A DNA stretch of 64,000 nucleotides from Bradyrhizobium sp. BTAi1 (GCF_000015165.1 NC_009485.1:682001-746000); one strand, 5' to 3'; shown: positions 30,958 to 41,055, numbered from the stretch's first letter. Notes: generated by a model from the sequence alone, not told the origin. Translations and numbers: made by a program.

Positions 30958-31452
30958 CTAGCCGCCGCAGCCGCCGACGGTGACCTTGACCTCCTTGGTC
31001 GCGCTGTAGAGCTTGCCGCCGGATTCGACGAGCGCGATCACGCTGGAGGTCTTGGCCATCTTGAGCCGGTTCGCCACCGCCGGCACCGTGCCTTCGGGGA
31101 TCTTGTAGGACGCCGCCAGCGCGTTTGGATTCTCAGCGACGATGAAGGCGATCGAGGTGACGTCGGGCAGGGTCGTGGTGACCGCGATCGGCACCACGCC
31201 GCCATTCTCGGCGATCTCGGGCGCGTCCAGCTTGATCTTGTCCGAGGCCTCGTGGTCGCGGCCATACAGCGCCTTGATCGCGTCGGTCGCGTTCTTCTGC
31301 CTGAAGGCGTCTTCCGGATATTTGTTGTCGTTGGTCGCGGCAAATGCCGGCGCCGCGTGCAGCACGGCATTGCCGAGGCCGATCAGCGCGACCAGGCCCG
31401 CGCCCTTCAGGAGCAGGCGGCGGTTGGCCAACGGGCCGAACGAGGCAGTCAT
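30958..31452 (-). CDS. soxY: SoxY, sulfur-carrier protein
   Basis: A 164-residue periplasmic carrier. It has a twin-arginine signal (NRRLLLKG) and the hallmark C-terminal swinging arm VTVGGCGG, where C162 holds the sulfur intermediates through the Sox cycle. It partners SoxZ encoded 15 bp downstream. Substrate is thiosulfate delivered by SoxXA. Confidence 0.96.
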   Translation of the reverse strand: MTASFGPLANRRLLLKGAGLVALIGLGNAVLHAAPAFAATNDNKYPEDAFRQKNATDAIKALYGRDHEASDKIKLDAPEIAENGGVVPIAVTTTLPDVTSIAFIVAENPNALAASYKIPEGTVPAVANRLKMAKTSSVIALVESGGKLYSATKEVKVTVGGCGG

Positions 31453-31475
31453 GGCAGGGTCTCCAAAGCGCAGAA

Positions 31476-31820
31476 TCAGAGGGTCTGCAGGAAATCGACG
31501 ATGGCGCTGATTTCCTGCTCGGTCAGGATGCGGTTGCGGCCGAAGGGCGGCATCACCGTCAGCGGATTGCGCGTGGTCTCGTCGTTGAGAATCGCGGTCA
31601 GCTCGGCGCGGTCATATCGGCCCTTGAGGTTCTCCAGCTTCGGGCCGATCGAACCGGGCAGGTCGCCGCCCTTGATCTCGTGGCAGGTCAGGCAGTTGCC
31701 CTTGCCGCGGTCGAAAGCGAGCTTCTGGCCCTCGGCGGCCCCGGATTGGGCGTGCGCCGCCGCGGACATGGCGAGCGAAAGCCCCAGCGCCAGGGCGGTA
31801 CGCAGAACGGATGTGATCAA
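31476..31820 (-). CDS. soxX: SoxX, monohaem cytochrome c subunit of SoxXA
   Basis: About 114 residues. A signal peptide ends at AAAHA, the haem site is CLTCH (43-47) and the axial ligand is M90 in LTVMPPFGR. It is the first gene of soxXYZAKB. No ATG is available. TTG 31820, 8 bp after GGA, gives a normal signal peptide and is chosen over TTG 31853, which would add an arginine-rich leader. The promoter should lie in the 138 bp between this start and the divergent methyltransferase. Confidence 0.93.
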   Translation of the reverse strand: MITSVLRTALALGLSLAMSAAAHAQSGAAEGQKLAFDRGKGNCLTCHEIKGGDLPGSIGPKLENLKGRYDRAELTAILNDETTRNPLTVMPPFGRNRILTEQEISAIVDFLQTL

Positions 31821-31958
31821 GGTGAAGTTCCGACGTCTCGGTGATCGCGGCAATATAGGGGCTGCAAAGCATAAAGACCATCGGCTGACAATGCGGGTAT
31901 GGTGCCCCGCGCAACGCGGTTAATGGCGCCGTTCATCCGGCGGCCGGGAGGTTCGGGC

Positions 31959-32636
31959 ATGGCGGAATATGTCGTGGAATTCGGCCGGGACGGGCGGCCG
32001 GTGGAACCGGACGGACGGCTGGACGCGGCCGCCTTCCACCGCAACCACCAGCCGATCTGGGCGGTGCTGGCGCGTCTGCTCACCGGACGTTCCGGCGACG
32101 TGATGGAGGCCGGCAGCGGCACTGGCCAGCACATCGTGCAGTTCGCCTCGGAGCGCCCCGATCTCGTCTGGTGGCCGAGTGACCTCAACGAGAGCCATCT
32201 CAAGAGCATTGCGGCCTGGCGCAAGCATGCGGGCCTGGCTAACATCCGCGACGTGCAGCGCATCGACCTCGCCGACCCCGGCTGGGTCGCGGCGTTCCAG
32301 GCGGCGGGCGGGCCTGCGTCGCTCTCCGCCATTTTCTGCGCCAATGTCATTCACATCGCGCCGTGGTCCGTGGCCGAGGGATTGTTCGCCGGCGCCGGAC
32401 GATTGCTGTCGCCGGACGGCCTGCTCGTGCTCTACGGCCCGTTCAAGCGCGACGGCAAGCACACCGCCGTCAGCAATGCGGTGTTCGATACGTCCTTGCG
32501 CGAAGGTAATCCGCAATGGGGCGTGCGCGACATCGCCGATGTCGCAGCGCTCGCCGCGCGTCATGGCCTCGCTTTGCGCGAGACGGTCGAGATGCCTGCC
32601 AACAACATGATCCTGGTGTTCGCACGTGGGTCCTGA
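31959..32636 (+). CDS. DUF938 SAM-dependent methyltransferase-like protein
   Basis: A 225-residue class I methyltransferase-fold protein. Motif I is VMEAGSGTGQHIVQFA (about 48-63) and the acidic residue follows in WWPSDLNESHL. IFCANVIHIAPWSV is typical of DUF938. ATG 31959 lies 8 bp after GGAGG; a longer frame upstream has no such site. It is divergent from the sox operon. The methyl acceptor is unknown. Confidence 0.88.
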   Translation: MAEYVVEFGRDGRPVEPDGRLDAAAFHRNHQPIWAVLARLLTGRSGDVMEAGSGTGQHIVQFASERPDLVWWPSDLNESHLKSIAAWRKHAGLANIRDVQRIDLADPGWVAAFQAAGGPASLSAIFCANVIHIAPWSVAEGLFAGAGRLLSPDGLLVLYGPFKRDGKHTAVSNAVFDTSLREGNPQWGVRDIADVAALAARHGLALRETVEMPANNMILVFARGS

Positions 32637-32645
32637 CCCACTCAC

Positions 32646-32726
32646 CGTCATTGCGAGCGGAGCGACGCAATCCAGGGCCGGGTTGGGACTCTGGATTGCT
32701 TCGTCGTTTCGTTCCTCGCAAGGACG
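32646..32726. repeat. Degenerate inverted repeat of the 4617 family
   Basis: CGTCATTGCGAGCGGAGCGA begins the left arm (32646-32675). The right arm (32691-32726) starts CTGGATTGCTTCG and ends CCTCGCAAGGACG, with a few extra bases. It lies between converging genes and can serve as a terminator-like hairpin for both. Confidence 0.8.
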
Positions 32727-32740
32727 GCGGAGAGGTCAGC

Positions 32741-34807
32741 TTAATCCATCTCCAGCCCGACATGCCGCGCCAGGAACCGCGTGCCCAGCGTGATGAAGCT
32801 GGCGCGCTCACGGTTGTCGGTGCCGTAGCCATGGCCGCCGGCGGCGGGCTCGTAGAAGGAGGTGTCGTAGCCCATCGCCTGCAGCTTGGCCGTCATCTTG
32901 CGGGCGTGGCCGGGATGCACGCGGTCGTCGCGCCGGGTGGTCGCGATCAGGATCGGCGGATAGGGCTGACCTGGCTGCGCCATGTGATAGGCCGAGTAGG
33001 TCTGCAGCCAGCCCCAATCCTCGTCCTTGTCGGGGTCGCCATATTCGGCGATCCAGCTCGCACCGGCGAGCAGCTTGGTGTAGCGGCGCATGTCGATCAG
33101 CGGGATGGTGCAGAACAGTGCGCCGAAGCGCTCGGGATAGCGCACCAGCATGTTGGTGATCAGGATGCCGCCATTGGAGCCGCCTTGGGCTGCGATGCGC
33201 TTCGGCACGGTGACGCCGCGGCGGACGAGATCGGCGGCGACGGCGGCGAAATCATCATGCGCCAGCCGCTTGCCGGCGAAGCGGCCGGCATCGTGCCAGG
33301 CGGTGCCGAATTCGCCGCCGCCGCGGATATTGGCCTCGACGACGGTGCCACCGCGCTCCAGCCAGAGCTTGCCGAGCGCCGCATTGTAGACCGGACGGAT
33401 GCTGTGGCCGAAGCCGCCATAGGCGCTCATATACACCGGCGCGTCGCCGGTCGGCCTGGCCGGTCCGGTGAGCGTATAGGGAATGCCGACACCATCCACC
33501 GAGATCGCCTCGTGCCGCGTGACGACGCAGCCCTCGGCGGTGAAGGTGCGCGGCGCCTGCTTCAGCACGGCCGGCGCGCCGAAGCCTTCGATCAGCTGCA
33601 GCGAAGGCGGGGTCAGCGGATCCTGGATGCTGGCGAGCAAGTCGCCATTGCCGGTCAGCTCGTAGGCATCGAGCGGCCAGACGTTGACGGTGGCAAGCTC
33701 GGGCAATCCGGGAAGCCGCTGACAGCTCCAGCCCTGCGCCGACGGCGTCCACACTTCGGATTGCGGCTTGAGCTCGTCGAGGATCGACAGCACCAACCGA
33801 CCGCCGGCCCAGCAAAGACCCTGCAGCGCGCGGCGCGGGCCGGGCTCGAACACCCGAACGAAATCGCGCACGCCGTCGAGAAACGCCGACAGCCGGATGC
33901 CGAGCACCACATCGGCGCCGTGAGTCACGTCGCCCACGGTCCAGGGCTGGCGCAGCTTGACCGCCATAAAGTTGCCATCCGCCGTCATCCAGCAATCGGT
34001 CGGCAGGTCGAGCTTGATGCCCGCGCCGCTCGCGTCGCCGAGCCACAGATGATGGTTGAAGAAGTCGAGCCCCTCGGTGAACCACACCCGCGCCGGCGTC
34101 ACGCTGCGATCGATGCCGGCGCGCACCCAGACCGACTGGCTGTTCTCGGCCGCGAAGATCACCTTCGCGGCTTCGATCGGCTCGCCGCGCCGCCACAGCC
34201 GCATGGTGCGTGCATAGCCCGACGGTGTCGCCATGCCCTGGCCAAAGGCGCTCGCCAGCAGCAGCGTGTCCTGATCGAGCCAGTCGACACCGCCCTTGGC
34301 CTCGGTCAGCGTGAAACCATCGGCGACGAAGCGCTTCGCCGCAAGATCGAACTCGCGCAGCACCACCGCGTCGCTGCCGCCGCGCGACAGCGCCAGCATC
34401 GCGCGCTCGTGCGCGGGCGGCAGGGTCGAGACCCAGTTCAGCGCCCAGTCCTCGCCTTCGTCGGCGGCCAGGCGGTCGAGGTCGAGCAGTTCTTCCCATT
34501 GCGGCTCCGCCTTGCGGAATTCGGCCAGGGTCGTGCGCCGCCACAAGCCCCGTGGATGCGCCGCGTCCTTCCAAAGATTGTACAGCAGCGCGCCGCGGCG
34601 GCTGACGAACGGGATGTTGTCGGAGCGATCGAAGATCGCAGCCAGCATGTCGCGATCGCGTTCGAAACCCGCACCGCCGAACGCGGCGAGCGTGCGCTGA
34701 TTCTGCGCCGCGACGAAGGCCAGCGCGCGTTCGCCCTCGATGTCCTCGAGCCACAGATACGGATCATCGTCCGGCGCGGCGAGGGTGGGACGATCGTCGA
34801 TTGACAT
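32741..34807 (-). CDS. Prolyl oligopeptidase family serine peptidase (S9A)
   Basis: A 688-residue cytoplasmic-type enzyme: N-terminal DPYLWLED, a beta-propeller region (about 70-400), then an alpha/beta-hydrolase domain. The triad is S544 in GGSNGG, Asp 627 or 628 in RRDDRVHP, and H659 in GGHGYG. Such enzymes cut short peptides after proline or a related residue. There is no signal peptide. ATG 34807 is the only sensible start. Confidence 0.9.
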   Translation of the reverse strand: MSIDDRPTLAAPDDDPYLWLEDIEGERALAFVAAQNQRTLAAFGGAGFERDRDMLAAIFDRSDNIPFVSRRGALLYNLWKDAAHPRGLWRRTTLAEFRKAEPQWEELLDLDRLAADEGEDWALNWVSTLPPAHERAMLALSRGGSDAVVLREFDLAAKRFVADGFTLTEAKGGVDWLDQDTLLLASAFGQGMATPSGYARTMRLWRRGEPIEAAKVIFAAENSQSVWVRAGIDRSVTPARVWFTEGLDFFNHHLWLGDASGAGIKLDLPTDCWMTADGNFMAVKLRQPWTVGDVTHGADVVLGIRLSAFLDGVRDFVRVFEPGPRRALQGLCWAGGRLVLSILDELKPQSEVWTPSAQGWSCQRLPGLPELATVNVWPLDAYELTGNGDLLASIQDPLTPPSLQLIEGFGAPAVLKQAPRTFTAEGCVVTRHEAISVDGVGIPYTLTGPARPTGDAPVYMSAYGGFGHSIRPVYNAALGKLWLERGGTVVEANIRGGGEFGTAWHDAGRFAGKRLAHDDFAAVAADLVRRGVTVPKRIAAQGGSNGGILITNMLVRYPERFGALFCTIPLIDMRRYTKLLAGASWIAEYGDPDKDEDWGWLQTYSAYHMAQPGQPYPPILIATTRRDDRVHPGHARKMTAKLQAMGYDTSFYEPAAGGHGYGTDNRERASFITLGTRFLARHVGLEMD

Positions 34808-35000
34808 GGCTCAAACTCCGCAGGCGCCATTGACGCGAGAATACCGCCGGCTTGATTAGCCGCGCCGGCCGGGGCTGTCGAATCACGCATCTCGCTGCAT
34901 GGCTTGTCTCCGTTGCGGGCGGTTGCCTCGGGCGTGGGCTTCCCGCAATAGTGCGGCCACTCCATGCAGCAGGAGCGCGCCCGCGCATCCGGACACCGAC

Positions 35001-36230
35001 ATGATCGACCTGACCGTGACCGAAGACACCTCCGACGATGCCCGCGCGGCGCGCAATGTGGCCCGCCTCGCGGTTGCACAGGCCCTGACGGGCGCCAATT
35101 CGGCCGTGATCTTCGCCACCGGCGCGATCGTCGGCGCCACCATCGCGCCCAGCATCTCGCTCGCGACGGTGCCGATCTCGATGTATGTGGTCGGTCTCGC
35201 GGCCGGCACGCTGCCGACCGGCGCGATCTCGCGGCGCTTCGGCCGCTGCGTCGCGTTTCTCATCGGCACCGGCTGCGGTTTCCTCACCGGCGTGCTCGGC
35301 TGTCTCGCGGTGCTGCGCGGCTCGTTCGCGCTGTTCTGCCTGGCTACGTTCCTGGGCGGGCTCTATGGCGCCGTCGCGCAATCCTACCGCTTCGCCGCCG
35401 CCGATGGCGCCAGCGCCGCGTTTCGGCCGAAGGCGGTGTCCTGGGTGATGGCGGGCGGGATCTTCGCCGGGCTGCTCGGTCCGCAGCTTGTGCAATGGAC
35501 CATGGATGTCTGGGCGCCCTATCTGTTCGCCTTCAGCTATCTGGTGCAGGCTGCGATTGCGCTGATCGCGATGGGCATCGTCGCCGGCGTCGATCTGCCC
35601 AGGCCGGAGGCGGCCGATCTGCATGGCGGCCGGCCGCTGTTCGAGATCGTGCGCCAGCCGCGCTTCTTGGCTGCGGCGCTGTGCGGCACCATCGCCTATC
35701 CGGTGATGAACCTGGTGATGACCTCGGCGCCGCTCGCCATGCAGATGTGCGGGCTCACAGTGTCGGATTCCAATTTCGGCCTGCAATGGCACATCGTCGC
35801 GATGTACGGCCCGAGCTTCTTCACGGGATCGCTGATCGCGCGCTTCGGTGCGCAGACCATCGTCGCGCTGGGCCTGGGGCTGGAGGCGGTCGCGGCGATG
35901 ATCGGCCTGTCGGGCCTCACCGCCATGCATTTCTGGTCGACCCTGGTGATGCTCGGTGTCGGCTGGAATTTCGGCTTCGTCGGCGCCTCCGCGCTGGTGC
36001 TGGAGACGCATACGTCCGCCGAGCGCAACAAGGTGCAGGCCTTCAACGATTTTCTGATTTTCGGCCTGATGGCGCTGGGCTCGTTCTCATCCGGCCAACT
36101 GCTCGCTCATTTCGGCTGGTCCGCGGTGAACATGGTGGTGTTCCCGCCGGTGCTGCTCGGCCTCTGCGTGCTGGCGCTGGTGTGGTCGTCGAAGCGGCGG
36201 GTGGTGGCGGCGGGCGCGGCGGAACGCTGA
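35001..36230 (+). CDS. MFS transporter
   Basis: A 409-residue carrier with 12 predicted helices. The first starts at about residue 20 (ARLAVAQALTGANSAVIFATGAIV). ISRRFGRC near residue 78 is the loop 2-3 region of the family. The first 18 residues are acidic. The substrate cannot be told. ATG 35001 is chosen as hydrophobic homology starts soon after; the upstream frame is arginine-rich. It stands alone, divergent from the peptidase gene. Confidence 0.85.
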   Translation: MIDLTVTEDTSDDARAARNVARLAVAQALTGANSAVIFATGAIVGATIAPSISLATVPISMYVVGLAAGTLPTGAISRRFGRCVAFLIGTGCGFLTGVLGCLAVLRGSFALFCLATFLGGLYGAVAQSYRFAAADGASAAFRPKAVSWVMAGGIFAGLLGPQLVQWTMDVWAPYLFAFSYLVQAAIALIAMGIVAGVDLPRPEAADLHGGRPLFEIVRQPRFLAAALCGTIAYPVMNLVMTSAPLAMQMCGLTVSDSNFGLQWHIVAMYGPSFFTGSLIARFGAQTIVALGLGLEAVAAMIGLSGLTAMHFWSTLVMLGVGWNFGFVGASALVLETHTSAERNKVQAFNDFLIFGLMALGSFSSGQLLAHFGWSAVNMVVFPPVLLGLCVLALVWSSKRRVVAAGAAER

Positions 36231-36264
36231 TAGCGATGAACATCAGTCGAGCGGCACGCTCAGT

Positions 36265-36310
36265 GCGATCCCCTCCCCGCCGGGGGCAGGGGAGCGCACC
36301 GGCATCGTCG
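36265..36310. repeat. GC-rich inverted repeat at a convergent junction
   Basis: CTCCCC (36273-36278) and GGGGAG (36289-36294) flank a 10-nt G-rich loop. This is a short version of the CTCCCC...GGGGAG repeat common in rhizobia and lies between converging genes, so it may aid termination. Confidence 0.45.
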
Positions 36311-36336
36311 CAATAGGAGTGGCTGACCGACGCTGA

Positions 36337-36882
36337 CTACTTCAGCTCCGACACCTCGCCCTCCGGCAGGTCGAACTCGAACGCGTTCAGCGTCATCGAC
36401 ACCATGGTGTAGTAGCCGCACAGGCCGATGATCTCGACCAGGCCGCGCTCGCCGAGCAGGGCGATCGCCTCGGCATACAGTGCATCCGTCAGGCCATGAC
36501 CCTCGTGCAGCGACTTGGCGACGTCGTAGATCATCTGCGCCTTGGGATCGGAGAACTCCGGCGTACGGCGGTCGCGGATGGCGTCGATGATCTTGATGTT
36601 CAATCCGCCAGCCAGCGCGAGGCGCTTATGGGCGTACCATTCGTAATGCGCGGTCCAGTGCCGCGCCGTCACCAGGATCGCGATTTCCGACAATGCAGCC
36701 GGAAACACCGTGTCGTAGCGGAGGAAGGCGCCGAGCCGTGTCGCGTGCCGCGCCATCTCCGGGCTGTTCAGCCAGGCCATCATCGGCGGCGGCGGCGAGC
36801 CGCGCTTGCTGGCGATCGACTCGTCATAGGTCTGGCGCTGGTCGGCGCTCATTTCGCCAGGCGAAAGAAGTTTCAGGCGCAT
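36337..36882 (-). CDS. Carboxymuconolactone decarboxylase (AhpD-like) family protein
   Basis: A 181-residue all-helical protein of the CMD family. It has AILVTARHWTAHYEWYAHKRLA (about 68-89), in which the Glu and His positions are kept. The CxxC pair of AhpD peroxidoreductases is absent, so a redox role like AhpD is unlikely; a gamma-carboxymuconolactone-like or unknown reaction is more probable. It is divergent from the acyl-CoA dehydrogenase pair. Confidence 0.85.
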   Translation of the reverse strand: MRLKLLSPGEMSADQRQTYDESIASKRGSPPPPMMAWLNSPEMARHATRLGAFLRYDTVFPAALSEIAILVTARHWTAHYEWYAHKRLALAGGLNIKIIDAIRDRRTPEFSDPKAQMIYDVAKSLHEGHGLTDALYAEAIALLGERGLVEIIGLCGYYTMVSMTLNAFEFDLPEGEVSELK

Positions 36883-37041
36883 GGTCGTGTCCTCATATTT
36901 CGGGCGGCGGCATCATGATCATAGAACGCCTGATAAGGCGAGGGCGCGGCCCGATGCGGCGACATCGATGTTGAATTCCAACAAGGGCTGAGGTTAGGTC
37001 TCGTCAACGACAGCCTTCATGGAAACGCGCGAGGACCAGAC

Positions 37042-38226
<1,185 letters not shown>

Positions 38227-38240
38227 TTCGCCGCACACTC

Positions 38241-38324
38241 CGTCATGCCCGGGCTTGCCCCGGGCATCCGCGTTCCTCCGCGCGAGGAAAGACGTGGATG
38301 GCCGGGACAAGCCCGGGAATGACG
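38241..38324. repeat. Palindromic repeat between the dehydrogenase genes
   Basis: It begins CGTCATGCCCGGGCTTGCCC and ends GGGACAAGCCCGGGAATGACG, with an inner pair CCGCGTTCCTCCGCGCGAGG. It belongs to the same family as the copies at 39526, 57877 and 58833, and lies inside a probable transcript. Confidence 0.8.
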
Positions 38325-38372
38325 CGCTGAAAGAGCTTCGCTTACAACCAACACCGACACTGGACAGCCGCC

Positions 38373-39512
38373 ATGCCTCTCCTGCTCACCGAAGAACAAT
38401 CGATGCTGCGCGACAGCGCGCGCGGTCTGATTTCCGATCACGCGCCGGTGGCTCATCTGCGCAAGCTGCGCGACACGCGCGACGCGACCGGCTTCTCCAG
38501 TGAGCTCTGGGCCACCTTCGCCGAGATGGGCTTTGCCGGCCTGCTCGTTCCCGAAGAACACGGCGGCTCCGGCCTGGGCGCGGTCGAGGCCGGAATCGTG
38601 ATGGAGGAGATCGGCCGCACCTTGATGCCGTCGCCGTTCCTGGCCACCTCGGTGCTGTCGGCTTCCGCGCTCACGCGCGCCGGCTCCGCGGCGCAGAAAT
38701 CGGAATATCTGCCGAAGATCGCCGGCGGTCAGCTGATCGCCGCGCTCGCTCTCGACGAGGCCGCGAAGCATCGCCCGCTGCATACGGCGCTGCAGGCGAC
38801 GCGCTCAGGCAACGGCTTCAAGCTGAGCGGCAGCAAGGCGATGGTGGTCGACGGCCATGTCGCCGATCTGCTGCTGGTGGTCGCGCGCAGCGCCGCCACG
38901 CCCGGCGAGCGCGAGGGTCTGACGCTGTTCCTGGTCGATCCCAGGGCCAAGGGCATTGCGGTCGAGCGCACCATCATGGTCGACGCGCACAACGCGGCGC
39001 GGATCAGCTTCGACAATGTCGAGGTCACCGCGGATCATGTGCTGGGCGAGGTCGATGGCGGTGCGGCCGTGCTGAGCGGCGTGCTCGATCTCGGCCGGGG
39101 TGCCGTGGCCTCCGAGATGGTCGGCCTGAGCGAGGAGGTGTTCGGCCGCACGGTCGCCTATCTCAAGGAGCGCAAGCAGTTCGGCAAGGCGATCGGCGAA
39201 TTCCAGGCGCTGCAGCATCGTGCGGCGCAGCTCTATATCGAGATCGAGATCACCCGCGCCGCGGTGCTCAAGGCGCTGCAGGCGCTCGATGCCGATCCCG
39301 CGGGTGCGACCGCAGCCGTCGCCGTGGCGAAGGCCCGTGCCGGTACGACCGCGACCCGTGCGGTGCAGGAGGGCGTGCAGATGCATGGCGGCATGGGCAT
39401 GACCGACCAGTTCGACATCGGCTTCTTCATGAAGCGCGCGCGGGTCTGCGAGGAACTGCTCGGCGACGCCAACTATCACGCCGCGCAATTGGCGCAGCTC
39501 AGGGGGTATTGA
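38373..39512 (+). CDS. Acyl-CoA dehydrogenase family protein (small-subunit type)
   Basis: A 379-residue flavoprotein: N-terminal helical domain, a beta domain in which the FAD/substrate loop is shortened (ALDEAAKHRPL), and a C-terminal domain with YLKERKQFGKAIGEFQALQH and VQMHGGMGMTDQFDIGFF. The divergent middle region is common in the second member of two-gene dehydrogenases, so it likely pairs with the upstream gene. Substrate unknown. Confidence 0.88.
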   Translation: MPLLLTEEQSMLRDSARGLISDHAPVAHLRKLRDTRDATGFSSELWATFAEMGFAGLLVPEEHGGSGLGAVEAGIVMEEIGRTLMPSPFLATSVLSASALTRAGSAAQKSEYLPKIAGGQLIAALALDEAAKHRPLHTALQATRSGNGFKLSGSKAMVVDGHVADLLLVVARSAATPGEREGLTLFLVDPRAKGIAVERTIMVDAHNAARISFDNVEVTADHVLGEVDGGAAVLSGVLDLGRGAVASEMVGLSEEVFGRTVAYLKERKQFGKAIGEFQALQHRAAQLYIEIEITRAAVLKALQALDADPAGATAAVAVAKARAGTTATRAVQEGVQMHGGMGMTDQFDIGFFMKRARVCEELLGDANYHAAQLAQLRGY

Positions 39513-39525
39513 AATCTAGCCGCTG

Positions 39526-39597
39526 GTCATGCCCGGGCATCCACGTCCATTCGCGATCGCCGGTCGACGTGGATAGCCGGGATGGGCCCGGCCATGA
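39526..39597. repeat. Palindromic repeat after the dehydrogenase pair
   Basis: GTCATGCCCGGGCATCCACG at the left and ACGTGGATAGCCGGGATGGG followed by CCCGGCCATGA at the right form an imperfect inverted repeat. Same family as 38241-38324. Confidence 0.7.
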
Positions 39598-39668
39598 GGT
39601 AGAGAGAGTTGATATCAAAGCAATCGACGCTACGGAACGATCTACTGTCAGCGCCGAACGTCGCAGAG

Positions 39669-39693
39669 AGCGCGCCATCATCGATGGCGCGCT
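39669..39693 (-). terminator. Terminator-like hairpin after the fasciclin gene
   Basis: AGCGCGCCATC (39669-39679) and GATGGCGCGCT (39683-39693) form an 11-bp perfect stem with a 3-nt loop, 12 bp beyond the fasciclin stop. The fasciclin transcript would enter it from the right. Bases after the stem are CTCTCTG rather than a T-run, so efficiency is uncertain. Confidence 0.55.
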
Positions 39694-39705
39694 TTCGTCA
39701 GACGA

Positions 39706-40218
39706 TCAATGATGCATCGGCGCCTTGGCAGGCGGCAGCAGGACCTTGTCGATCACGTGGATGACGCCGTTGGAGGCGACGATATCGGCCTGCACGACAT
39801 GGGCATCGTTGACCTGCACGCCGAAGAAGGTGCCGTCGACGTCGACCTTCTGGCCCTGCGCGGTCTTGACGCTGAGCTTCTTGCCGGCGACGTCGCCCGA
39901 CTTCACCGCGCCCGGGATCACGTGATATTTGAGGATCGCCGCGAGCTTGCCCTTGTTCTTCGGCTTCAGCAGATCCTCGACCGTGCCGGGCGGCAGCGCG
40001 GCAAAGGCTGCGTCGGTCGGCGCGAACACGGTGAACGGGCCCTTGCTCTTCAGCACTGGAACGACCCCCGCAGCCTTTGCTGCAGCGACCAGCGTCTTGA
40101 ACTGACCCGCGGCGACCGCCGTATCGACGATGTCGGCAGCGCGTGCTGCGGTTGCGGAAACGGAGAGAGCGCCCAGCATGATCGCGCCGGCCACGAACGA
40201 ACGAAATCCCAGCGTCAT
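39706..40218 (-). CDS. Secreted fasciclin (FAS1) domain protein
   Basis: A 170-residue protein with a signal peptide ending at ATAARA and one FAS1 domain. Motifs [17 protein letters not shown] (H1 region) and the closing [14 protein letters not shown] (H2 region) are clear, with the YH pair at [11 protein letters not shown]1 proteins are extracellular or periplasmic adhesion-type proteins. It stands alone with a terminator-like hairpin behind it and a large palindrome 152 bp before its start. Confidence 0.92.
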   Translation of the reverse strand: MTLGFRSFVAGAIMLGALSVSATAARAADIVDTAVAAGQFKTLVAAAKAAGVVPVLKSKGPFTVFAPTDAAFAALPPGTVEDLLKPKNKGKLAAILKYHVIPGAVKSGDVAGKKLSVKTAQGQKVDVDGTFFGVQVNDAHVVQADIVASNGVIHVIDKVLLPPAKAPMHH

Positions 40219-40369
40219 TCGAATTTTTCCTTGTGACTAGAACTGATGAGTTGGCTGATGCGCAAAAAGGATCAGCGGCCCTTCTTCGCCCCGTTGTCCA
40301 GGTCGCATCACCCTGACCGGAGTGGTCGAATTCGTTACGATCGCTGCGGTCGGATGGATTTGAGATCGC

Positions 40370-40395
40370 GTTCACGAACTCGTGAGTTCGTGAAC
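40370..40395. promoter_or_regulatory. 26-bp near-perfect palindrome upstream of the fasciclin gene
   Basis: GTTCACGAACTC (40370-40381) and GAGTTCGTGAAC (40384-40395) are exact reverse complements separated by only 2 bp. So tight a dyad fits a dimeric repressor site better than an RNA terminator. It lies 152 bp from the fasciclin ATG. The GTTC spacing is 12 and not 7, so it is not an alphaproteobacterial LexA box. Confidence 0.55.
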
Positions 40396-40529
40396 GGCAC
40401 CACGTGCGAAGCGCGGCAGAGGCCTGAATCAGCGCGACTCATCGTGCCGTCCGAGCATTCGCTGTGCCCGTCGTGCCATTTTGTCGCAACCCGACGGGCG
40501 TTGTGCCGTCGGGCAAATCGGCCGCACAT

Positions 40530-40930
40530 TCGGGGCCGTCACCGCCCACAAGAGGGACGCTTCGCGATCGTTACGAAACGTGGGCCGGTGATGCGATGGC
40601 CGTGTCGGATCGCAGCGCGAGGGATCGCGCCGACGAACGATTGCGATGCGGACGTGAAAGCACGTGGTCCCGGCATCCCGATGCTGATGCCAAATCGGCG
40701 GCGATGATCCGCGCCGGTGACGGTGGCCAGAAAGCCGGCGCACCGAGGAGAGCGCGCCATAAGCGTGAAAACCATCGCGCAGGGAAGGCCGGGTCGCACC
40801 GGCTGAGCCCGTGGTTCCTGCCGCCTGCATTTTTTTCCGCAGGCGGGCCGCAGGTGTCAGTCGGCACCTGGCCTTCCCTGCGCCCTCGAATTTCGGAAGG
40901 GTGCGAGAATCTGGCAAAGCTCGGACGCGC
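40530..40930. repeat. Long Bradyrhizobium-type intergenic repeat with nested hairpins
   Basis: GCGCAGGGAAGGCC (40777-40790) is matched by its exact reverse complement at 40870-40883. Inside lies a second hairpin, CGCCTGC (40822-40828) / GCAGGCG (40839-40845), around a run of seven T. The flanking segment GGCCAGAAAGCCGGCGCACC...AAGCGTGAAAACCATCGCG and the frame containing GRFAIVTKRGPVMRW agree with a high-copy repeat I know from Bradyrhizobium genomes. This copy appears eroded. Confidence 0.7.
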
Positions 40931-41030
40931 GGGGCGTCGCGAGGACGATGATGGCTGTCGTGTGGGGTTCGACGTGGTGTCGTACTCACAGCGCGCCAAG
41001 ACAAAGGTCAATCGCGGTGCTCATGACTGC

Positions 41031-41055
41031 GCCCTCTCCCCTTCTGGGAGAGGGC
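41031..41055 (-). terminator. CCCTCTCCC hairpin after the AapJ-like gene
   Basis: GCCCTCTCCC (41031-41040) pairs with GGGAGAGGGC (41046-41055) across a 5-nt loop, 62 bp beyond the binding-protein stop. This hairpin is a widespread rhizobial repeat and may act as the terminator here. Confidence 0.5.

Noticed and set aside
36337..36882. AhpD-type alkylhydroperoxidase
   Set aside because: The CxxC active-site pair is missing, so only the broad CMD family is claimed.
40370..40395. Alphaproteobacterial LexA (SOS) box
   Set aside because: The consensus needs GTTC-N7-GTTC; here the GTTC copies are 12 bp apart.
40246..40707. A 153-residue frame in the long intergenic region
   Set aside because: Its composition and the GRFAIVTKRGPVMRW segment mark it as translated intergenic repeat, not a gene.
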